From an uncultured Bacteroides sp. (GTDB lineage Bacteria > Bacteroidota > Bacteroidia > Bacteroidales > Bacteroidaceae), in the NCBI GenBank assembly GCA_905201685.1, contig CAJKOW010000009.1, positions 1 to 50,141 on the forward strand: a DNA stretch of 50,141 nt. Direction: 5' to 3'. A program made the translations under genes and the position numbers. Of the stretch, positions 11,385-20,574 are shown piece by piece. The notes under the pieces were generated by a model, which searched no databases, was not told the DNA's origin, and worked only from the letters and a program-made list of their open reading frames with translations. How positions within the stretch are numbered: position 1 is the stretch's first letter; every line of letters starts with the position of its first letter.

Positions 11385-12168
11385 AAAAGGCATTCCCTAT
11401 TGCCTTGCTCTACTCCTGTCCGCATTCGCATTTCCGCTTCAAGCACAAATAGAGCAGGAAGACAGCGTAAGAATCATCAATCGCGAACCCGCCGATTCTT
11501 CCACCATCCAGCAGGCAGAACTTCAGCACGATACCGTCTGGATAGTAAAACACGATACGATATGGGCACCACTGACCGACGAAGACATGCCACAGTATCA
11601 AAACAAATACGACCATCGCATCCGCCGCTACCGCAACCGCTGGGAAGCCCTGATACCTGTATACAGCAAAATTCAGTTTGCAGGCAATATAGGCCTCGTA
11701 TCGGTGGGACCTGGTTGGGACTATGGACGTCACAATCAGTGGGAGACAGACATGCTTTTCGGCATTCTGCCTAAATATGAATCGAGGAAAGCCAAACTTA
11801 CCTTCACTTTAAAACAAAATTATATCCCTTGGGACTTACGCATCAAAGAAAGTCCGTTCAGCATCAACCCGCTTACGTGCGGCATGTATGTGAATACCGT
11901 ATTTGGTGATGACTTCTGGGTGAACGAGCCGGACCGTTATCCTAAAGGTTATTATGGCTTTTCGTCCAAAATACGCTTTCATGTTTTCTTAGGGCAACGA
12001 GTCACGTTCAACATCGACCAAAAACATCGGTTTATGGCTAAACAAATCAGCCTGTTCTACGAAATCAGCACATGCGACCTCTACGTGATAAGCGCATTTA
12101 CCAACAAATATCTGAAGCCCAAAGATTACCTGAGCCTTTCATTCGGCATAAAGATGCAGCTGATATAA
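11359..12168 (+). CDS. Secreted protein of unknown function, possibly a small beta-barrel
   Basis: A 269-residue protein I do not recognise. The N-terminus MKEKWYIIKKGIPYCLALLLSAFAFPLQAQ is a good signal peptide, which supports a start inside the preceding gene (26-base overlap). The remainder alternates aromatic and polar residues, has two DTVWIVKHDTIW-like turns, and ends LSLSFGIKMQLI, which suggests beta strands ending in an outer-membrane-type C-terminus. Coupling to the phosphoesterase lipoprotein suggests a shared envelope role; this is inference. No terminator follows. Confidence 0.72.
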   Translation: MKEKWYIIKKGIPYCLALLLSAFAFPLQAQIEQEDSVRIINREPADSSTIQQAELQHDTVWIVKHDTIWAPLTDEDMPQYQNKYDHRIRRYRNRWEALIPVYSKIQFAGNIGLVSVGPGWDYGRHNQWETDMLFGILPKYESRKAKLTFTLKQNYIPWDLRIKESPFSINPLTCGMYVNTVFGDDFWVNEPDRYPKGYYGFSSKIRFHVFLGQRVTFNIDQKHRFMAKQISLFYEISTCDLYVISAFTNKYLKPKDYLSLSFGIKMQLI

Positions 12169-12258
12169 ACTGGATGTACGCCACCGACCTGCCAAGAGAT
12201 TTTTTATAACCCAAGCGCAACGAGGCAAAAAGAGCAAGGCTCTGTAGCTCAAACGCTT

Positions 12259-12434
12259 GCAGTTTCCATTCGTTCCCTACCTTGGAAACTGTCGTTTCCT
12301 CTTTGGGGAACGGCCGTAACCTCCTTGGGGAACGAGAGTTTCCCCTTGAGGGAACGGACGTAACCCCAGGAGGATACGGACATAACCCCACGGGAATTCG
12401 GACATAACCCCACTGTTATCCCTGACGGAAACCT
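12259..12434. repeat. Tandem imperfect palindromes, eight units at an exact 22-base period
   Basis: Eight consecutive 22-base units whose centres fall at 12269.5, 12291.5, 12313.5, 12335.5, 12357.5, 12379.5, 12401.5 and 12423.5. The best-conserved core is GGGAACGGACGTAACCCC. Units are imperfect palindromes: the second is GGAAAC-TGTC-GTTTCC (12284-12299) and the fourth GGGGAAC-GAGA-GTTTCCCC. The array lies in the 451-base gap 12169-12619 and is flanked by a near-identical direct repeat, AAAGAGCAAGGC (12229-12240) and AAAGAGCAAAGC (12448-12459). The rest of the gap shows no convincing promoter or gene. A period of 22 is not a multiple of three, so this is not a coding repeat. Confidence 0.85.
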
Positions 12435-12619
12435 ACGGTTGGAAAATAAAGAGCAAAGCCGCGCGTACCGCAATCGGGCAACTTCCGGCCCAGCGCCGAA
12501 AATATCCTCCGGACAAAGCTTGCGTTTCAGATTTAATTCGTACTTTTACCCTCTCTGTAAAGGCTCTCCAAGCATATGGCTCGCGAAGCCCGAATAAACA
12601 AAGCTTACCAGAAATAAGG

Positions 12620-13966
12620 ATGAACAGAAAATACGGAAAGATTCTCATAGTTGACGACAACCAGGGAGTACTCGCAGCATTGCAATTACTGCTAAAGCCC
12701 TACTTCGATACCATAAAAGTACTTTCTTCGCCTGTCACACTGCCCTCCGTCATCAACGAGGAAAAATGGCAAATAATCCTGCTCGACATGAATTTCACAG
12801 CAGGCATCAACACGGGCAATGAAGGGCTCTACTGGCTGCACGAAATCAAAAAGGCTGCCCCCAAGCTGCCCGTTGTGCTCTTTACTGCCTATGCCGATAT
12901 TGACTTAGCCGTGCGGGGCATGAAAGAGGGAGCGGCCGACTTCATCGTCAAGCCCTGGGACAACCGCAAAGTCATCGAAACCCTGATACGCGCCATAGAA
13001 GACGGGCAACCGGCTAACAACACCAACCGGAAAAAACCGAAAACAGAAAAAGACAGCATGTATTGGGGAGAAAGTCCCGCCATGAAGCACTTGCAGTTAC
13101 TGGTACAGAAAGTCGCCGCAACCGATGCCAACATACTGATAACCGGCGAAAACGGTACCGGCAAAGAGATGCTGGCACGCGAAATACACCGACTGTCCCA
13201 CCGCCACCAGCACGAAATGGTGTGCGTAGATATGGGGGCCATCACCGAGAGCCTGTTCGAAAGCGAGCTCTTCGGCCACATCAAAGGCGCTTACACCGAC
13301 GCACATGCCGACCGTGCCGGCAAGTTTGAATCGGCCGACCAGAGTACCCTCTTCTTAGACGAAATAGGCAACTTGCCCTATCACCTGCAAGCCAAACTGC
13401 TGACAGCCATCCAGCGCCGCAGCATTGTCCGTGTAGGCAGCAACACCCCGGTTCCTGTCAACATCCGCCTAATTTGCGCCACCAACCGCAATCTTCAGGA
13501 CATGGTACAAAGGAACGAATTCCGCGAAGACCTGTTGTACAGAATCAACACGATACATCTGGAAATCCCGCCGCTCAGGCAACGCCCCGAAGACATTGTT
13601 CCGCTGGCCGAAATGTTCATTACCCGCTTCTGCAAACGCTACGACAAGCCACTGGTCAGCCTCACCGAAAGCGCCCAAGCCAAGCTGAAGCAGCATCCCT
13701 GGTATGGCAACATCCGCGAACTGGAACACACCATCGAAAAGGCCGTCATCATCTGCGATGACACCTGCTTGCCTGCCGAGCTGTTTCAACTGACCTCCCA
13801 TCAGGAGAAAAGTCCGGAAATGCCGGCCTCGACCTTGGAAGAAATGGAGTTCAAGATGATTCGCAAAGCACTGGACAGCTGCAACGGCAACCTGTCTGCC
13901 GTAGCCGCCCAACTGGGAATCAGCCGCCAGACCCTATACAACAAAATGAAGAAGTTCGGACTCTAA
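12620..13966 (+). CDS. NtrC-type sigma-54-dependent response regulator
   Basis: A 448-residue regulator with three parts: receiver (about 1-125, phosphoacceptor D56 in IILLDMNF, acidic D12/D13, K in VKPWD), AAA+ sigma-54 activator domain (about 150-385, Walker A GENGTGKE from residue 176, Walker B LFLDEIG), and a Fis-type helix-turn-helix (about 405-448, LSAVAAQLGISRQTLYNKMKKFGL). The sigma-54 contact loop reads GAYTDA (223-228) in place of GAFTGA; I recall GAFTDA as frequent in Bacteroidetes. The histidine kinase begins 15 bases later, so they form a two-component pair. The signal and targets are unknown. Confidence 0.94.
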   Translation: MNRKYGKILIVDDNQGVLAALQLLLKPYFDTIKVLSSPVTLPSVINEEKWQIILLDMNFTAGINTGNEGLYWLHEIKKAAPKLPVVLFTAYADIDLAVRGMKEGAADFIVKPWDNRKVIETLIRAIEDGQPANNTNRKKPKTEKDSMYWGESPAMKHLQLLVQKVAATDANILITGENGTGKEMLAREIHRLSHRHQHEMVCVDMGAITESLFESELFGHIKGAYTDAHADRAGKFESADQSTLFLDEIGNLPYHLQAKLLTAIQRRSIVRVGSNTPVPVNIRLICATNRNLQDMVQRNEFREDLLYRINTIHLEIPPLRQRPEDIVPLAEMFITRFCKRYDKPLVSLTESAQAKLKQHPWYGNIRELEHTIEKAVIICDDTCLPAELFQLTSHQEKSPEMPASTLEEMEFKMIRKALDSCNGNLSAVAAQLGISRQTLYNKMKKFGL

Positions 13967-13981
13967 CAAACTGTTACGCGA

Positions 13982-15373
13982 ATGAAGGAAAAAGATCCAA
14001 GACAATACTATCCGTTCCGGGTGGGCGTCAGTCTGCAGGTGACTTTCATGGCAGGTTTCTTCTGGGCAACGCTCCTGTGGCATCCCCTGCCCCTCCCAAG
14101 ATTCCTCAATCCTACTTTTTGGGCCCTTGTGTTCACCGCCCTCTTGCCCGTCGCCCTATACTGGCAACACCGGCTTTACCGCCGCCACATACGCAACGTA
14201 CTCTTTCTGCTCGATGCCATTGAAAACAATGACAACTCCATCCACTTCAACGAGGACGACCACAACCGGGAAAACCGGATAGTCAACCGGGCATTGAACA
14301 AAGTGGCATGCATCCTGCACAACGTCAAGAAAGAAACCATCCAAAAGGAGAAATACTACGAGCTGATTCTGGGCTGTGTCAACACCGGCATCGTAGTGCT
14401 GAACGAAAACGGAGCCGTCTATCAAAAGAACGATGAAGCCCTACGGCTGCTGGGCATCAATGTGTTCACCCACGTCAAGCAGCTTAGCCGCGTGGACTCC
14501 CGACTGACGGACACCATCAGCCAATGCCGCCCGGGCGACAAACTGCAGATTGCTTTCAGCAACGAGCGCGGCACGGTCAACCTGTCCGTACGCGTCAGCG
14601 GTATAGTGGTTCGCGACGAGTCTCTGCGCATTCTTGCCCTGAACGACATCAACAACGAACTGGACGAAAAAGAAATCGATTCGTGGATCAGGCTCACCCG
14701 TGTCCTGACACACGAAATCATGAATGCAATGACTCCCATCACCTCGCTCAGCGATACGTTGCTGCACCTTGTCGCCCAACCGGGCAAAGCGGACGAAGCC
14801 TCAACCCCAACGGTAGAAGAAGAAATACGCAACGGACTGCAAACCATCAGCAGTACCGGCAAGGGATTGCTCGCATTTGTCGAAACCTACCGGAAGTTCA
14901 CCCGAATCCCGACGCCGGAGCCATCTCTGTTCTACGCCAAAGGATTCATTACACGAATGATCGAGTTGGCCCGGCACCAGCATCCCGACGCACACATCAC
15001 ATTCCAGACCGATGTCGCCCCCGAGGACCTCATCATCTATGCCGACGAGAACCTGATAGCGCAAGTCGTCATCAACATTCTGAAAAATGCCATACAGGCC
15101 ATCGAGTCATCTCCCAACAAGGAAGCCGACACGGGTTGCATACGCATACGCGCCTATTGCAACGACTCCGAAGCCATATTCATAGAGATTTCGAACAACG
15201 GGCCGCTGATTCCTCAGGAGATTGCCGAACACATCTTCATCCCCTTCTTCACGACCAAAGAGGGCGGAAGCGGCATCGGCTTAAGCATATCCAGACAAAT
15301 CATGCGCCTGTCGGGTGGCAGCATTTCCCTTTTGCCCGGAAAAAAAACCACCTTTGTTTTAAAATTCAACTAA
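13982..15373 (+). CDS. Sensor histidine kinase, partner of the NtrC-type regulator
   Basis: A 463-residue inner-membrane kinase with two closely spaced N-terminal membrane segments (about 13-31 and 38-56) and almost no periplasmic loop, so the signal is probably sensed in the membrane or cytoplasm. A PAS-like region follows (about 120-215). The phosphoacceptor is H244 in LTHEIMNAMTPITSL, and the ATPase domain has the N box NILKNAIQAIE and G box GGSGIGLSISRQI. Its 3' end contains the promoter of the antiporter gene downstream. Confidence 0.93.
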   Translation: MKEKDPRQYYPFRVGVSLQVTFMAGFFWATLLWHPLPLPRFLNPTFWALVFTALLPVALYWQHRLYRRHIRNVLFLLDAIENNDNSIHFNEDDHNRENRIVNRALNKVACILHNVKKETIQKEKYYELILGCVNTGIVVLNENGAVYQKNDEALRLLGINVFTHVKQLSRVDSRLTDTISQCRPGDKLQIAFSNERGTVNLSVRVSGIVVRDESLRILALNDINNELDEKEIDSWIRLTRVLTHEIMNAMTPITSLSDTLLHLVAQPGKADEASTPTVEEEIRNGLQTISSTGKGLLAFVETYRKFTRIPTPEPSLFYAKGFITRMIELARHQHPDAHITFQTDVAPEDLIIYADENLIAQVVINILKNAIQAIESSPNKEADTGCIRIRAYCNDSEAIFIEISNNGPLIPQEIAEHIFIPFFTTKEGGSGIGLSISRQIMRLSGGSISLLPGKKTTFVLKFN

Positions 15374-15380
15374 AGTTTGC

Positions 15381-15388
15381 TATCTTTG
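15381..15388 (+). promoter_or_regulatory. Promoter of the antiporter gene, -7 box TATCTTTG
   Basis: Perfect TAnnTTTG match just after the kinase stop codon. A TTTG lies at 15353-15356 (24-base spacing, longer than usual). Transcription from here starts downstream of the ATG at 15377, which argues for the antiporter start at 15419. Confidence 0.55.
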
Positions 15389-15418
15389 TATTCTCCTAAC
15401 AATTTATTATTCAACAAC

Positions 15419-16870
15419 ATGATTTTTACAGCAGAAAACATCCTTCTTATCGGTTCTATTTTACTTTTTGTCAGTATCGTTGTCGGAAAGACCGGCTACC
15501 GTTTCGGAGTACCAGCCTTGTTGCTCTTCCTCATGGTGGGCATGGCCTTTGGCAGCGACGGACTGGGATTGCAGTTCCACAATGCACAGGAGGCACAGTT
15601 CATCGGTATGGTTGCTCTGAGCGTCATCCTGTTTTCGGGCGGTATGGATACCAAGATAAGCGAGATTCGCCCCATCCTGTGGCCGGGTATCGTATTGTCT
15701 ACAGCGGGCGTACTGCTTACAGCCCTGTTCACCGGACTCTTCATCTGGTGGCTTTCGGGCATGAGCTGGACCAACATTCACTTCCCGCTTATCACCAGCC
15801 TGCTGCTGGCCGCTACCATGTCTTCTACCGATTCGGCCTCCGTATTCGCCATACTGCGTTCGCAGAAGATAAACCTGAGGCACAACCTGCGTCCCATGCT
15901 CGAACTGGAAAGCGGAAGCAACGACCCGATGGCCTACATGCTTACCATCGTGCTGATACAGTTCATCCAGTCGTCGGGGATGGAAACCGCACACATACTG
16001 GGCTCGTTCATCGTGCAGTTCATCGTCGGAGCCGGCGCCGGTTATCTGCTGGGAAAGCTGGCCATCCTCATGCTGAACAGAATCAACATCGATAACCAAG
16101 CGCTCTATCCGATTCTGCTGCTGGCATTCGTATTCTTCACCTTCTCCCTCACCGACCTGCTGAAGGGAAACGGCTATCTGGCTGTCTACATAGCCGGCAT
16201 GATGGTGGGTAACGCCAAGATAATGTATAGGAAAGAAATATATACCTTTATGGACGGACTGACATGGCTGTTCCAGATCATCATGTTCCTGTGTCTGGGA
16301 CTTCTGGTCAATCCGCACGAAATGCTCGAAGTAGCCTGCGTGGCCTTGCTCATCGGTGTATTCATGATTCTGATAGGCCGTCCGCTCAGCGTCTTCCTTT
16401 GCCTGCTGCCTTTCGGTAAAAAAATAACGCTCAAATCGCGTCTGTTCATCTCATGGGTCGGACTGCGCGGAGCTGTTCCCATTATTTTTGCCACCTATCC
16501 CGTAGTAGCCAATGTGCCGGGCTCTGATGTCATCTTCAACATTGTCTTCTTCATCACCATCGTCTCGCTCATCATCCAGGGAACTACCGTATCGCGGGCT
16601 GCCCGATTGCTGGGCCTCTCCATCCCGATGCCCAAAACAGGCAACGACTTCGGTGTGGAACTGCCCGATGAAATAGACTCCGACCTGAAAGATATGACCG
16701 TCACTCCGGAAATACTGGCACAGGGCGACACCCTGAAAGACATGAACCTGCCTCAGGGAACACTGGTGATGATTGTAAAAAGAGGCGACGAATACCTCAT
16801 TCCCAATGGAAGCCTGAAGCTGCATGTAGGCGATAAACTACTGCTCATTTCGGAGAAAAGTAAAAACTAA
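15419..16870 (+). CDS. Potassium/proton antiporter, NhaP2/CvrA type
   Basis: A 483-residue monovalent cation:proton antiporter (CPA1). About twelve membrane segments fill residues 1-390, with the conserved SSTDSASVFAILRSQ and ELESGSNDPMAYM blocks of the ion site. A cytoplasmic C-terminal TrkA-C/RCK-C domain follows (about 405-483, LKDMNLPQGTLVMIVKRGDEYLIPNGSLKL). I chose MIFTAENILLIG at 15419 over the ATG at 15377 because the promoter box at 15381 lies between them. Probable role: K+ and pH balance. It follows the two-component pair but has its own promoter. Confidence 0.92.
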   Translation: MIFTAENILLIGSILLFVSIVVGKTGYRFGVPALLLFLMVGMAFGSDGLGLQFHNAQEAQFIGMVALSVILFSGGMDTKISEIRPILWPGIVLSTAGVLLTALFTGLFIWWLSGMSWTNIHFPLITSLLLAATMSSTDSASVFAILRSQKINLRHNLRPMLELESGSNDPMAYMLTIVLIQFIQSSGMETAHILGSFIVQFIVGAGAGYLLGKLAILMLNRINIDNQALYPILLLAFVFFTFSLTDLLKGNGYLAVYIAGMMVGNAKIMYRKEIYTFMDGLTWLFQIIMFLCLGLLVNPHEMLEVACVALLIGVFMILIGRPLSVFLCLLPFGKKITLKSRLFISWVGLRGAVPIIFATYPVVANVPGSDVIFNIVFFITIVSLIIQGTTVSRAARLLGLSIPMPKTGNDFGVELPDEIDSDLKDMTVTPEILAQGDTLKDMNLPQGTLVMIVKRGDEYLIPNGSLKLHVGDKLLLISEKSKN

Positions 16871-16883
16871 AAAACATGAACTG

Positions 16884-16915
16884 CTTGTTTCGCATTGGTA
16901 TAAGCCCTATATTTG
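16884..16915 (+). promoter_or_regulatory. Promoter of the acyl-CoA ligase gene
   Basis: CTTG (16884-16887), a 20-base spacer, then TATATTTG (16908-16915): a good Bacteroides -33/-7 pair. It leaves a leader of about 28 bases before the ATG at 16949. Confidence 0.7.
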
Positions 16916-16948
16916 CACGGTTTTAACTAAAGTGTGCCGATTTAACAA

Positions 16949-18616
16949 ATGGAACAGAAACAGCAGTTCATTGACTACATTGAGCAAAGCATCATACAAA
17001 ACTGGGACAGAAATGCCCTGACAGATTATAAAGGCGCCACATTGCAATACAAAGATGTTGCCCGGAAAATAGCCAAATTCCACATCGTATTGGAAAGTGC
17101 CAACATTAAGCCCGGCGATAAGATTGCCGTTTGCGGACGCAACAGTGCACATTGGGCCGTGGCCTTTCTTGCAACCCTGACCTATGGTGCAGTCATTGTC
17201 CCCATACTTCACGAATTCAAGGCTGACAACATACACAACATTGTCAACCACTCCGAAGCCAAGCTGCTGTTTGTCGGCGACCAGATATGGGAAAACCTGA
17301 ACGAAGACGCCATGCCGCTGCTGCTGGGCATTGTGCTGATGCCGGACTTCAACCCGGTAGTCTGCCGCGACGAACGGCTGATGGAAGCGTTCGAGCATCG
17401 CAATGCTATCTACGGGCAACGCTACCCCAAGAATTTCCGTCCGGAACACATCTGCTACCGCAAAGAGGCTTCACCCGAAGAACTGGCAGTCATCAACTAT
17501 ACATCAGGCACAACAGGCTATTCGAAAGGAGTCATGCTGCCCTATCGCAGCCTGTGGTCCAACATTGCTTATTGCCACGAAATGTTGCCTGTTCGCCCGG
17601 GCGACCACATCGTATCCATGCTTCCGTTGGGACATGTATTCGGCATGGTATATGATTTCCTGTACGGATTCTCAGCCGGCGCCCATCTGTACTTTCTTAC
17701 CCGTATGCCGTCGCCCAAGATTATCGCACAGTCTTTCGCAGAAATCAGGCCACGGGTCATCTCCTGCGTACCGCTCATTGTCGAGAAAATCATTAAGAAG
17801 GATATTCTGCCTCGTGTCGACAACCGTATTGGAAAACTGCTGCTGCGGATGCCCATCATCAACGACCACATCAAGGCCGATGCCCGCAAGAAGGCAATGG
17901 AAATATTCGGTGGCAACTTTGACGAAATCATCATCGGAGGAGCACCGTTCAATGCCGATGTCGAACGCTTCCTGAAATCCATCGGCTTCCCCTACACCAT
18001 TGCCTATGGTATGACAGAATGCGGTCCTATCATCTGTTCGAGCCGTTGGGAAACCCTGAAACTGGCCTCCTGCGGCAAAGCAACTTCACGAATGGAAGTC
18101 AAGATTGACTCCAACGACCCACAACATGTAGCAGGCGAAATCGTCTGCCGCGGAGCCAACCTGATGCTGGGGTACTATAAAAATCCGGAAGCCACAGCGC
18201 AAATCATCGACGCGAACGGCTGGTTGCACACCGGTGACCTGGGCACCATGGACAAAGACGGCTACGTCACCGTCAGAGGACGCAGCAAGAACATGTTGCT
18301 TACAGCCAGCGGACAGAACATCTATCCGGAGGAAATAGAAAGCAAACTGAACAACATGCCTTATGTATCCGAGTCGCTGGTTGTCCTGCAGAAAGACAAA
18401 CTTGTAGCACTTATCTATCCCGACTTCGACGATGCTTTCGCCCATGGCCTGCAACAGAAAGACATCGAAGGCATCATGGAAAACAATCGGATAGAACTGA
18501 ACCAGCAACTGCCTGCTTATTGCCAGATAACGAAAGTCAAGATTCACTTTGAAGAGTTTGAGAAAACTGCGAAGAAAAGCATCAAGCGTTTCATGTATCA
18601 GGAAGCAAAAGGATAA
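16949..18616 (+). CDS. AMP-binding acyl-CoA ligase (long-chain fatty acid type)
   Basis: A 555-residue adenylate-forming enzyme. ANL motifs are intact: INYTSGTTGYSKGVMLPYRSL (P-loop, about 180-200), AYGMTECGPI, GWLHTGDLG, GRSKNMLLTASGQNIYPEEIES and a C-terminal lysine in KTAKKSIKRFMY. Fatty acid activation to acyl-CoA or acyl-ACP is the likely reaction, but substrate specificity cannot be read from sequence. Cytoplasmic, no signal peptide. It has its own promoter and is followed by a hairpin serving the convergent mutase gene. Confidence 0.9.
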   Translation: MEQKQQFIDYIEQSIIQNWDRNALTDYKGATLQYKDVARKIAKFHIVLESANIKPGDKIAVCGRNSAHWAVAFLATLTYGAVIVPILHEFKADNIHNIVNHSEAKLLFVGDQIWENLNEDAMPLLLGIVLMPDFNPVVCRDERLMEAFEHRNAIYGQRYPKNFRPEHICYRKEASPEELAVINYTSGTTGYSKGVMLPYRSLWSNIAYCHEMLPVRPGDHIVSMLPLGHVFGMVYDFLYGFSAGAHLYFLTRMPSPKIIAQSFAEIRPRVISCVPLIVEKIIKKDILPRVDNRIGKLLLRMPIINDHIKADARKKAMEIFGGNFDEIIIGGAPFNADVERFLKSIGFPYTIAYGMTECGPIICSSRWETLKLASCGKATSRMEVKIDSNDPQHVAGEIVCRGANLMLGYYKNPEATAQIIDANGWLHTGDLGTMDKDGYVTVRGRSKNMLLTASGQNIYPEEIESKLNNMPYVSESLVVLQKDKLVALIYPDFDDAFAHGLQQKDIEGIMENNRIELNQQLPAYCQITKVKIHFEEFEKTAKKSIKRFMYQEAKG

Positions 18617-18647
18617 TTGACACGATTCTGGACCTCACACATATCAT

Positions 18648-18698
18648 AAAAAAAGCCCCCTCATGAAGCCATCAATGAATCCGGCAACAAGAGGGGGT
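18648..18698 (-). terminator. Terminator of the phosphohexomutase gene
   Basis: ACCCCCTC pairs with GAGGGGGC on the minus strand (plus coordinates 18655-18662 and 18691-18698), followed by seven T. It lies in the gap between two convergent genes. Confidence 0.85.
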
Positions 18699-18722
18699 AT
18701 GCTTAGATATGTAAAAAGACTA

Positions 18723-20465
18723 TCAGATTCCTAAGGAAGCACGAACGGCCTCGACTTTCTTCTCGGCTTCTGCATTGGCGCTTGCATAACATTTCGGACA
18801 ACCCATTTCACCTTTTACTTCAATATAGAACTTAATTTTAGGTTCTGTTCCCGAAGGACGTACTGATATCTTTGTACCATCCTCGGTAAAATACTGAAGC
18901 ACATTAGATGTCTCGGGCATCTTCAGGTCGCTGACATGTCCGGCTGCATCCGTCATCTTCAACGTTTTATAATCTTTCACTACACAAACTTTCGAGCCTC
19001 CGATTTCTTTAGGCGGATTGGCACGGAAATTCTCCATCATTGCCTTAATCTCCTCTGCACCACTCTTGCCCGGCTTCACAACGTTAACCGTTGTTTCCTT
19101 CGAGAAGCCATATTCAACATAAATGCCCATCAATATGTCGTACAGAGTTTTACCCTGATCTTTAGCCCAGGCACAGATTTCAGCCAACAACGAACAAGCT
19201 GAGACTGCATCTTTGTCACGAACAAAGTCTTCGGCCAAGAAGCCATAGCTTTCTTCACCACCACCAATATATTGCTGTTTTCCTTCACGCAGACGAATCT
19301 CACGGGCAATCCACTTAAAGCCTGTGTAACAATCAAGCATCTCTACTTTATTCTTGTCGGCAACAGCCTTGATAAGTTCTGTAGTAACAATAGTCTTTAC
19401 AATAAAGTCTCCAGGTTTCATCTTACCGGTTGCCAGGCGATTCTTTATAATATAATATAAGAACAATAAACAAGTCTGGTTACCGTTGATAAGTACCCAC
19501 TCGCCTTTATCATCCTTACATGCCATACCTACACGGTCAGCATCGGGGTCACTTGCCATTACAATGTCTGCATCAATTTCCTTGGCCAGCTTGATTGCCA
19601 GTGTCAAAGCCTCAGCATTTTCAGGATTGGGCGAAACGACAGTGGGGAAATTACCGTCTTTCACCATCTGTGCCTCTACACAATGCACATTCTCAAAGCC
19701 CCACAACTTCAGTGAAGCCGGAATCAAAGCACGTCCGGCACCATGCAACGGTGTGTAAACAATGCTCAAATCTTTCTGTCTCTTGATTACTTCAGGGTCG
19801 ATCGAAATAGAATGTACTTTCTCCAAATAGACTTTATCAACGTCTTCCCCAATAATCTGAATCAGATCCTTGTTGCCATTGAATTTGATATCATCTACGG
19901 TAACCTTATTCACTTCGTCAATGATAGCAGTATCATGCGGCGCTAAAACCTGTGCGCCATCATCCCAATAAGCCTTGTAGCCATTGTACTCACGCGGATT
20001 GTGGCTTGCTGTAATGTTGATGCCACTCTGACATCCCAGATGACGGATGGCAAAAGAGACTTCCGGCGTAGGACGCAAATCGTCAAACAAATAAACTTTT
20101 ATGCCATTGGCCGAGAAAATATCAGCAGAGATTTCAGCAAATTTCCGACTGTTGTTGCGGCAATCGTGACCCACCACTACCGAAATCTGGTCTCTTCCCG
20201 CAAAACATTTATTCAGATAATTGGCCAATCCCTGGGTAGCCAAACCTACGGTATAGATATTCATACGATTACTGCCGGCACCCATTATACCACGCAATCC
20301 TCCTGTACCAAATTCCAGATCCTTATAGAAACTTTCTATCAGTTCTGTCTTATCCTGATTTTCCAGCATTCTTCTCACCTCTGCCTGCGTTTCGGCATCA
20401 AAAGCCGGAGTCAGCCATTTTTCAGCTTTTGCAGTCACCTGCTTAATCAGTTCTTCATTTTCCAT
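18723..20465 (-). CDS. Phospho-sugar mutase (phosphoglucomutase/phosphomannomutase family)
   Basis: A 580-residue alpha-D-phosphohexomutase interconverting hexose 1- and 6-phosphates. The catalytic phosphoserine is S154 in ITASHNPREYNGYK; the metal loop is DPDADR; the sugar loop is GGGEESYGF; the phosphate-binding loop near the end is RPSGTEPKIKFY. Glucose phosphate is the likely main substrate given its size class, but mannose phosphate activity is possible. A near-perfect promoter lies about 80-110 bases upstream of the start and a terminator follows. Confidence 0.94.
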   Translation of the reverse strand: MENEELIKQVTAKAEKWLTPAFDAETQAEVRRMLENQDKTELIESFYKDLEFGTGGLRGIMGAGSNRMNIYTVGLATQGLANYLNKCFAGRDQISVVVGHDCRNNSRKFAEISADIFSANGIKVYLFDDLRPTPEVSFAIRHLGCQSGINITASHNPREYNGYKAYWDDGAQVLAPHDTAIIDEVNKVTVDDIKFNGNKDLIQIIGEDVDKVYLEKVHSISIDPEVIKRQKDLSIVYTPLHGAGRALIPASLKLWGFENVHCVEAQMVKDGNFPTVVSPNPENAEALTLAIKLAKEIDADIVMASDPDADRVGMACKDDKGEWVLINGNQTCLLFLYYIIKNRLATGKMKPGDFIVKTIVTTELIKAVADKNKVEMLDCYTGFKWIAREIRLREGKQQYIGGGEESYGFLAEDFVRDKDAVSACSLLAEICAWAKDQGKTLYDILMGIYVEYGFSKETTVNVVKPGKSGAEEIKAMMENFRANPPKEIGGSKVCVVKDYKTLKMTDAAGHVSDLKMPETSNVLQYFTEDGTKISVRPSGTEPKIKFYIEVKGEMGCPKCYASANAEAEKKVEAVRASLGI

Positions 20466-20543
20466 AATACAAAATTTATTTATTAAATGATTCTAAACTC
20501 TGTTTATTATTTACCCTTATTTACAAAATAAACTTGACTGCCA

Positions 20544-20574
20544 CAAAGATAAACACACAAAATGAATAAACAAA
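20544..20574 (-). promoter_or_regulatory. Consensus promoter of the phosphohexomutase gene
   Basis: TTTG (20571-20574), a 19-base spacer and TATCTTTG (20544-20551) on the minus strand: a textbook Bacteroides promoter. The -33 box directly abuts the stop codon of the upstream dipeptidase gene. Confidence 0.8.

Noticed and set aside
12098..12473. Minus-strand frames across the 22-base repeat array
   Set aside because: The period is not a multiple of three, the peptides are repeat-derived, and there is no promoter or homology that I recognise.
15377..15418. Antiporter start at the first ATG of the frame
   Set aside because: A TATCTTTG promoter box lies at 15381-15388, so this ATG would fall upstream of the transcript start.
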